64,000 nucleotides of DNA, taken from an uncultured Clostridia bacterium. Lineage in GTDB: Bacteria > Bacillota > Clostridia > Christensenellales > Aristaeellaceae. Made by a program: the position numbers and the translations under genes. The DNA lies in NCBI GenBank assembly GCA_934631025.1, contig CAKTXR010000011.1, positions 1 through 64,000 of the forward strand, in the 5' to 3' direction. How positions within the stretch are numbered: the first letter of the stretch is position 1; each line of letters opens with the position of its first letter. The notes beneath the pieces were generated by a model. The model was given only the letters and a program-made list of their open reading frames with translations, was not told the origin of the DNA and did not search any database. Positions 59,089 through 64,000 of the stretch are shown here, piece by piece.

Positions 59089-59516
59089 TCGGTCACAACG
59101 CCTTTCTTCAGGATGATGTTGGCATAGAGCGCCGTCTCGCCGGTCATGATGACGCAATAGGCCTTCCTGGCGCGCTCATAGAACGCAAAGCGCTCGACGT
59201 GCTCGATTTCAACCTTCTTGCCTTCGCTCTTGTCGCACAAATCCTGATACACGTCCCAGATGGGCGTTTCGACGGTGTCGCCAGGCACGACCTCCATCAG
59301 CGCCACGGGGGCCTTGACGTAGGGATCGAGCGGATACAGGCGCAGTATGGCCTCGAGCACCTCGGGCACGGTGTGGCCGTCCAGGCGGATGAGATTGCGC
59401 GCCAGACTCGCGCCGGGGAAGTTGCCGTCGCCGATGACCAGCTCGTCGCCATGACCCATTTCCATAAGGATCTTCAGCAGGTCGGGAGAAATAATCGGAG
59501 AAATACCCTTCAGCAT
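59085..59516 (-). CDS. fucU: L-fucose mutarotase, RbsD/FucU family
   Basis: A 143-aa protein starting MLKGISPIISPDLLKILMEMGHGDELVIGDGNFPG; the MGHGDE histidine and the GDGNFP motif are FucU-type. It interconverts alpha and beta anomers of fucose (or a related sugar) before kinase or isomerase action. Fits with the GH95 and other fucose-type hydrolases in the window. The start at 59516 is preferred to longer frames. Confidence 0.88.
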   Translation of the reverse strand: MLKGISPIISPDLLKILMEMGHGDELVIGDGNFPGASLARNLIRLDGHTVPEVLEAILRLYPLDPYVKAPVALMEVVPGDTVETPIWDVYQDLCDKSEGKKVEIEHVERFAFYERARKAYCVIMTGETALYANIILKKGVVTE

Positions 59517-59587
59517 ACCAGTTAACCCCTTTCGTATTGTCCCTGTTTTTATATCCATGGAAGGGAGCGAACTCCCTTGCCGTGAAA

Positions 59588-60445
59588 TCACATAAACGAC
59601 TCGACCAGCGCGCGGCAGGCGGGCATTTTGTCCTCGCGGTCGATGCCGTGCAGCATCATGACGCCCTGATAGCCCACGCCCCGCAGCCGCTCGATAAAAT
59701 ACGGAAAATCAACGATGCCCTCGCCGGCGGCGCAGAAGCGGATGCCGTCCGATTCGGCGACGTCCTTGCCGTGCGCCAGCACAACGTCCCGCCCGAACAC
59801 GTCGAAGGCGTGGCCGATGACCGCGCGCGCGTTTTCGCGCTTCGCCTCGCCGATGTGGAAGAGATTGGCGCAGTCCATGATCATCCTGAGCCGCTCGGAG
59901 CCGACCTCATCCATGATGCGCGCGGCCCTTTCCGGCGTGCTGATGATGTTTCCCGCTTCCGTCTCGATGGCCAGCGTGAGATCGTACTTTTCCGCGGCGG
60001 CGCACACCGCCTTCATGCACTCGGCCATGTCGCGCCAGGCCTGCTCCGTGTCGTTGGCCGGATCGCCCGTCCAGAGAGAGACGCGGCTCCTCGTGCCGCT
60101 GCACAGCGTAATCATACCGCAGCCCATCGCCCGAACGGCGCGGGCAAAGCCGTCGAAGCGCCTTACGCCCTCCTCGCGCACTGCCCTGTCGGGATGCGCC
60201 ATGTTGAACGTGCCGTTGACCGCGGTCAGCTGCAGATGATGACGCGCGGCGCACTCGGCGATTTTTTCGGACAGCGCTTCGTCGATCCGCGCGGGAATCT
60301 CGATGTGATTATCGGCGCGAAAGCCGCTCTCCTCGATCGAATCGAACGCGAACTGCGCCGCGCCGAAACCCATGCCCTCGATCGCCGCAAACAGGCTGTC
60401 CAGCGGCCTGCGCGAAAAATCAGTCGTACAGATGCCAATTTTCAT
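59588..60445 (-). CDS. Sugar phosphate isomerase/epimerase (xylose isomerase-like TIM barrel)
   Basis: A 285-aa protein starting MKIGICTTDFSRRPLDSLF, with acidic metal-ligand candidates in LAIETEAGN (about 148), RMIMDCANLFH (about 182) and DVVLAHGKDV. The layout matches the AP-endonuclease-2/IolE-type TIM barrel family. Probably isomerises a sugar or inositol-like substrate; exact role unknown. It overlaps proX by 4 bp. Confidence 0.85.
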   Translation of the reverse strand: MKIGICTTDFSRRPLDSLFAAIEGMGFGAAQFAFDSIEESGFRADNHIEIPARIDEALSEKIAECAARHHLQLTAVNGTFNMAHPDRAVREEGVRRFDGFARAVRAMGCGMITLCSGTRSRVSLWTGDPANDTEQAWRDMAECMKAVCAAAEKYDLTLAIETEAGNIISTPERAARIMDEVGSERLRMIMDCANLFHIGEAKRENARAVIGHAFDVFGRDVVLAHGKDVAESDGIRFCAAGEGIVDFPYFIERLRGVGYQGVMMLHGIDREDKMPACRALVESFM

Positions 60446-60942
60446 GCGTCCACCTCGATAAAGACCGGCGTTTTGTGAACGGCCGGCAGAAATATCTCCA
60501 GAAAATCCCGCGTGCTCATCGCGACCGAGGCGGTGTTCACGCACGGGTGAAAGATCAGCCGCGCTTCATCGCACAGCGCTCTGTCCATGAGCAGCGTCAC
60601 GCCGTCGTCCGCATCGAAGATCAGCCCCAGCGGCGTGACCGAGCCGGGGCGAACGCGCAGATGATCGTAAAGCGCGTCCTCACCCGCAAAGCACAGACGG
60701 GACGTGCCCGCCTGCCGGCTCACATCGCCGCTCCTGAACGGCGCGTCGGGGCGCAGCACATACAGATAAAAGCCGCCCTGCCGCCGCGTGGTCAGGAAGA
60801 GATTTCGCGGCACCATCACGCCCAGCTTTTCCTCGATGGCGCGGCATTCGTCCATGTGCGCCGCCGCGTCGTGCTCGATATAGTCATAGGAAATATGCAG
60901 CGCGTCCAGCTTTTCCAGAACCAGCCTTGCCCTGTCGTCCAT
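60442..60942 (-). CDS. Prolyl-tRNA deacylase (YbaK/ProX family)
   Basis: A 166-aa editing domain that hydrolyses Ala-tRNA(Pro) or similar mischarged tRNAs. LFLTTRRQGGFYLYVL near residue 48 and FHPCVNTASVAMSTRDF near 131 are typical of the ProX (PrdX) branch. Stand-alone form, common in clostridia. Confidence 0.87.
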   Translation of the reverse strand: MDDRARLVLEKLDALHISYDYIEHDAAAHMDECRAIEEKLGVMVPRNLFLTTRRQGGFYLYVLRPDAPFRSGDVSRQAGTSRLCFAGEDALYDHLRVRPGSVTPLGLIFDADDGVTLLMDRALCDEARLIFHPCVNTASVAMSTRDFLEIFLPAVHKTPVFIEVDA

Positions 60943-60946
60943 GCGC

Positions 60947-61948
60947 TCACTTCCTCAGCCTGGCCAGCGCGCGCAGATCGCGGCCGCACAGCGTAATGAC
61001 CGTCACGTTCATGCCGTCGATCAGGCGCGAAAACACGCGCTCGCCATAAACCGAGAGCAGATTGTCGGGCTTCAGGTTGGTGGCGACGACCGTGTGCCGC
61101 CCCTGAATCAGCCGCTCGTTGAGCAGCGAAAACAGATACTCGCGCGTGACGTTCTGCACGACCGGCTCGCTGCCCAGATCGTCTATGAACAGCGCCTCGC
61201 AGGCGATCAGCTGATCGAACTCGGCGCGCTTTTCCGCATCGCCGAAGTGCGTGCCGCGCATGGCCTCGTACAGCCGGTAGCCGGTCACCTTGATCGGCGC
61301 AAAGCCGCGCTCAATCAGACGGTTCAATATACAGTTGAGCAGATAGGTCTTGCCCAGCCCGCTCTCGCCCATCATGATGATCCCCAGATGGTCGGTGTCC
61401 GGATAGCTGTCGGCATAGGCCTCGCAGATATCGCGCGCGCGCCGTATGAGCTGCCGCTGCGTGCGGGATCCCGACACCTTCTCGTCGTCGGGGAATATCG
61501 TCTCGTCGAACGCTTCAAAGCTCTGCGCCGCGCCCGTGCCCGCCGCCGATTCCTCATAGAGTCGGCGCGTCAGGCGCTGCCTGAAGCAGACGCACATCTC
61601 GCGCACGCCGTCGCCCATCCAGCCCTTGTCCCTGCAGACCGGGCAGCGGTAGATCGGGTCGAGATAGTTTTCGGCATAGCCCAGTTCCTTCAAGCGCCGC
61701 CTGAGCTTTTTGTCGTTCTCGGCGGCCAGAAGGCGCGTTTCCCGCGCGTTTTTTTCGGCCTGCTCGGGATGGGAAAGCAGCAGCCGCGCCTGCTTCTGGA
61801 ACAGATCGCGCCCGCCGTATATGAGCGCTTCCATCGAAGGATCTTTGGCGATCACCTCGCCGATGCGCCGGTCGCGCTCGCGCTGGTTTTCGGCGCGCAG
61901 GCGGTCGTATTCCTCGTTGAGGGCGCGCACAATGTCATTTCGCGTCAT
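60947..61948 (-). CDS. dnaC: Helicase loader, DnaC/DnaI-like AAA+ ATPase
   Basis: A 333-aa protein with a zinc-type CPVCRDKGW...CVCF segment near residue 103, Walker A GESGLGKTYL (about 196) and Walker B ALFIDDLGSE (about 252), then sensor-1 VVATNLKP. It loads the replicative helicase at origins or restarted forks. Its start lies 14 bp inside the dnaD-like gene, the usual Bacillota pairing. Confidence 0.92.
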   Translation of the reverse strand: MTRNDIVRALNEEYDRLRAENQRERDRRIGEVIAKDPSMEALIYGGRDLFQKQARLLLSHPEQAEKNARETRLLAAENDKKLRRRLKELGYAENYLDPIYRCPVCRDKGWMGDGVREMCVCFRQRLTRRLYEESAAGTGAAQSFEAFDETIFPDDEKVSGSRTQRQLIRRARDICEAYADSYPDTDHLGIIMMGESGLGKTYLLNCILNRLIERGFAPIKVTGYRLYEAMRGTHFGDAEKRAEFDQLIACEALFIDDLGSEPVVQNVTREYLFSLLNERLIQGRHTVVATNLKPDNLLSVYGERVFSRLIDGMNVTVITLCGRDLRALARLRK

Positions 61949-63395
61949 CGTCGTCCTCCATAAACGCGGTCAGCGCGCGCAGTTCTTCCGGCGTGTAGGC
62001 GCGCTGATCGTACTGCATGGACGTGGGCGTGCTCTTCGGCGCGCCGCCCGCGGGCTGCACCGCGCCGTGCTGCCGCCTGGCCGCTTCCACGGTGTCGATC
62101 CCCGCCTTTTTCCACTCGCGCAGGAGCTTGCTGATATACTGAACCGGCAGCTTTGTGCCGCGCGCGCACTCGGCGGCGTAGAGTATGACCGGAAAAGAAG
62201 CCATGCCCAGCCATTCCTCCATCTGCGCGGTCGAAGCGGCGGTGACGCGCGAATCCTGTCCGCTGACCTCATAGACGCGGGCGGCCTGCTCGCGCAGCAG
62301 CTTCTGCTGATCCATGTAGGCTGTGATCTCCGCTTCTGTGAACAGTCCCTTTTCGACGAAGCGGGTCATCTGCCGCTCGAGATCCTCCATATCATAGCGG
62401 CCCGAGCTGCCCATGCCCCTGGCCACGCACAGCACAGCGCCCGGCTCAAAGCCCGCGGCCAGATAGTTCTGATAGGATTCCAGCTCGCCCGGCGTGGGGG
62501 CCATCTGACGGATGCCCAGCGCGTCGTGCAGCGCCTTGACCGCGTCCTCGCGGCGCTTTTTCTCGTCCAGCTGGCCGGCCATGTCCTGAGAGGAGCGCGC
62601 CGTATGATTGCGCGAGAGAATGCCGTCCAGATAGCCGAAGGAGGGATTGCGCCCCTTGACCGTCTCGCGGCAGGCCACCAGCACGGCGGCCTCGTCCATG
62701 CCGTATTCCTCCAGCCACTTCCTGGCGAGCGCCACCTCGTCCAGCGTGGGGGCGCGGCGCAGATTGAACTGGCGGATGACCTTTTCGGCGGTCTTGTAGG
62801 CGGCGCTGTCGCGCATGATCATGTCATGAGCCGCTTCGACGGTATTCACGCCCTTCTCCGCCCACTGAAGCGCCGTCTTGTTGAGCTGGCGGAACTGGAA
62901 CGACCGCCCCTTTGTGGCGATGAAGTGCTCCACCATGATCAACACAACCTCTTCGGGCAGATGCAGCTCCTCCACCCACTCGCACGCGGTCATGAACTCG
63001 GCGGGATGGAGCAGACGCGTGCCGAAGAGCTGCTGCATCTTTGTGTTGAACTCGCGGTGCTTGTAGACCGCCTTCTCCATGGGCGACTCGCTGGTGACCG
63101 AGGCGGTGAGGTTGAGATACTGATAGCTGGGCGGGTTGTCGCTCACGCGCTGCACCAGCCCCTGCCGCTCCCAGTACTGGAACGCGCCCTGCACGGTGTC
63201 CTCGGTCACGTCGAGCAGATGCGCGATGCGCTCGGTGGTCATGTCCTCCGTGGGATGATAGCACTGCATCAGCCCATAGAGATACACGCGCACATAATCG
63301 CCCGGCGCATGCGGCAGATAATCCTGAATAAATATGTTTTCCACCGGGGTCACGCCCAGCAGAAGATAGCTTTCCGAAAACGAACAGAGCGGCAT
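61935..63395 (-). CDS. DnaD-domain replication initiation protein
   Basis: A 486-aa protein starting MPLCSFSESYLLLGVTPVENIFI. Residues 30-110 form a winged-helix DDBH1 domain, and tandem DnaD/DDBH2 domains follow (about 140-250 and 270-400), with YGMDEAAVLVACRE and YNNN-like ELESYQNYLAAGFE. It helps open DNA and recruits the helicase loader encoded next to it. GGAGG lies 7 bp before the ATG at 63395. The C-terminal tail is acidic. Confidence 0.88.
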   Translation of the reverse strand: MPLCSFSESYLLLGVTPVENIFIQDYLPHAPGDYVRVYLYGLMQCYHPTEDMTTERIAHLLDVTEDTVQGAFQYWERQGLVQRVSDNPPSYQYLNLTASVTSESPMEKAVYKHREFNTKMQQLFGTRLLHPAEFMTACEWVEELHLPEEVVLIMVEHFIATKGRSFQFRQLNKTALQWAEKGVNTVEAAHDMIMRDSAAYKTAEKVIRQFNLRRAPTLDEVALARKWLEEYGMDEAAVLVACRETVKGRNPSFGYLDGILSRNHTARSSQDMAGQLDEKKRREDAVKALHDALGIRQMAPTPGELESYQNYLAAGFEPGAVLCVARGMGSSGRYDMEDLERQMTRFVEKGLFTEAEITAYMDQQKLLREQAARVYEVSGQDSRVTAASTAQMEEWLGMASFPVILYAAECARGTKLPVQYISKLLREWKKAGIDTVEAARRQHGAVQPAGGAPKSTPTSMQYDQRAYTPEELRALTAFMEDDDDAK

Positions 63396-63432
63396 TTCAT
63401 ATCCTCCGCGTATTTGACTTGAAGATACCCCT

Positions 63433-63461
63433 ATAATATCACATTTCGGCGCGGCGCGCAA
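63433..63461 (-). promoter_or_regulatory. Promoter of the dnaD-dnaC operon
   Basis: Minus-strand TTGCGC (63456-63461), 17 bp, TATTAT (63433-63438), about 40 bp before the dnaD start. Confidence 0.55.
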
Positions 63462-63487
63462 TCCCGCAAAACGCGCAAGATCGCCCC

Positions 63488-63516
63488 TTCACGGACGGGG
63501 CCGGATGTGCTATAAT
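63488..63516 (+). promoter_or_regulatory. Promoter of the serine hydrolase gene
   Basis: TTCACG (63488-63493), 17 bp, TATAAT (63511-63516) with an extended TGC. Confidence 0.65.
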
Positions 63517-63552
63517 GGAGACACATTGATCGGGGAGGTTCGTGATAAAGCC

Positions 63553-64000
63553 ATGAATACCGAAAAGAAACCGCTCGCTTACTGCACGCCGGAGGAAGTC
63601 GGCGTTCCGTCCAGCGCCGTCGAGGCCTACGTCCGCGCCGTGGCCGGCCAGAAGGCCGCGCTGCATTCGCTGCTGATCCTGCGCCACAACAGGCTGATCT
63701 TCGAGGGCTACTGGAAGCCCATGGACGAAAGCTTCCGCCATCGGCTCTATTCCTGCTCGAAGAGCTTCGTCTCCTGCGCCGTGGGCATACTGATCGAGCG
63801 CGGTCAGCTCTCGCTCGACGATAAGGCGATCTCCTTCTTTCCGGACAAGGCGCCCGCGCAGCCGCATCCGTGGCTGGCCGAAATGACCATCCGCGATCTG
63901 CTGCGGATGTCCACCTGCTATGAGACCGGCGCGAGCTACACGCCCGCCGATCCCGACTGGGAAGCCACGTTCTTCACCGCCGAAATTTCGCACAAGGCCG
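63553..64000 (+). CDS. Serine hydrolase of the class C beta-lactamase family (partial)
   Basis: The first 149 codons of a gene running off the right end. The product has YCTPEEVGVPSSAVEAYV, then LLILRHNRLIFEGYWKP and the active-site SCSK (S-x-x-K) in LYSCSKSFVSCAVGIL near residue 74. MTIRDLLRMSTCY follows as in esterase/penicillin-binding relatives. GGGGAGG at 63532-63538 is 14 bp before the ATG. Probably an esterase or peptidase, not a resistance enzyme; the decisive C-terminal half is missing. Confidence 0.85.
   Translation, partial: MNTEKKPLAYCTPEEVGVPSSAVEAYVRAVAGQKAALHSLLILRHNRLIFEGYWKPMDESFRHRLYSCSKSFVSCAVGILIERGQLSLDDKAISFFPDKAPAQPHPWLAEMTIRDLLRMSTCYETGASYTPADPDWEATFFTAEISHKA

Overview
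The window is 64 kb of a GC-rich chromosome whose gene content points to an anaerobic, carbohydrate-degrading member of the Clostridia (Bacillota). The evidence is the paired glgC-glgD glycogen genes, DnaC-like and DnaD-like replication proteins, the yceD-rpmF pair, a glycyl-radical enzyme, an Fe-S aldo/keto reductase and Gram-positive style GGAGG ribosome binding sites. Many promoters share one form: a TTGACA-like -35, a 16-18 bp gap and an extended -10 (TGC before TATAAT).

Layout: 1-0.3 kb, tuf start and tRNA-Gly (minus). 0.5-5.5 kb, glycogen operon glgC-glgD-esterase-glgA. 5.5-21 kb, glycan utilisation: a beta-helix protein, AraC regulator, GH106-like, GH116, GH13-like and DUF4091 proteins, interleaved with an HD hydrolase, nucleoside hydrolase, rRNA pseudouridine synthase, flavodoxin-like protein and holin-like protein. 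21-26.4 kb, tgt-yajC, an ECF sigma factor with a membrane-anchored partner, and yceD-rpmF. 26.4-30.8 kb, a polyamine ABC transporter. 31-36 kb, a multidomain AAA+ ATPase and a GH95 enzyme. 36.1-37.1 kb, a mobile-element remnant. 37.1-48.7 kb, a complete type I-C CRISPR-Cas locus. 48.8-58.3 kb, a SASA-type esterase, split chromate transporter, AraC regulator with a glycyl-radical enzyme, and a MerR-controlled redox operon. 58.3-63.4 kb, MBL-fold protein, fucU, sugar isomerase, prolyl-tRNA deacylase, dnaC, dnaD. A serine hydrolase runs off the right end.

The most interesting region is the CRISPR-Cas locus. Between cas3 and cas5, on the strand opposite the cas genes, lies a compact candidate small-RNA gene (about 45714-45900). 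It has its own promoter, a degenerate I-C repeat ending in GTGGATTGAAAA, a 33-nt spacer-like segment and a rho-independent terminator. The spacer-like segment matches DNA next to the -35 box of the cas5-8-7-4-1-2 promoter over 14 of its first 16 bases. The two mismatches fall at positions 6 and 12, the flipped-out positions of type I crRNAs, and the site has a CTC PAM. This is the design expected of a Cas-regulating RNA (CreR-like) that guides Cascade to repress its own operon. In addition, Cas8c is unusually long (873 aa) because its C-terminal, Cas11-like helical module appears three times.

The glycan genes fit use of fucosylated, rhamnosylated or glucosylated host or plant polymers, with surplus glucose stored as glycogen. 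The fucose mutarotase FucU at 59 kb and the GH95 enzyme at 34 kb support fucose use. No integrase, transposase or complete prophage was seen; the 36-37 kb remnant and the holin-like gene are the only mobile-element traces.
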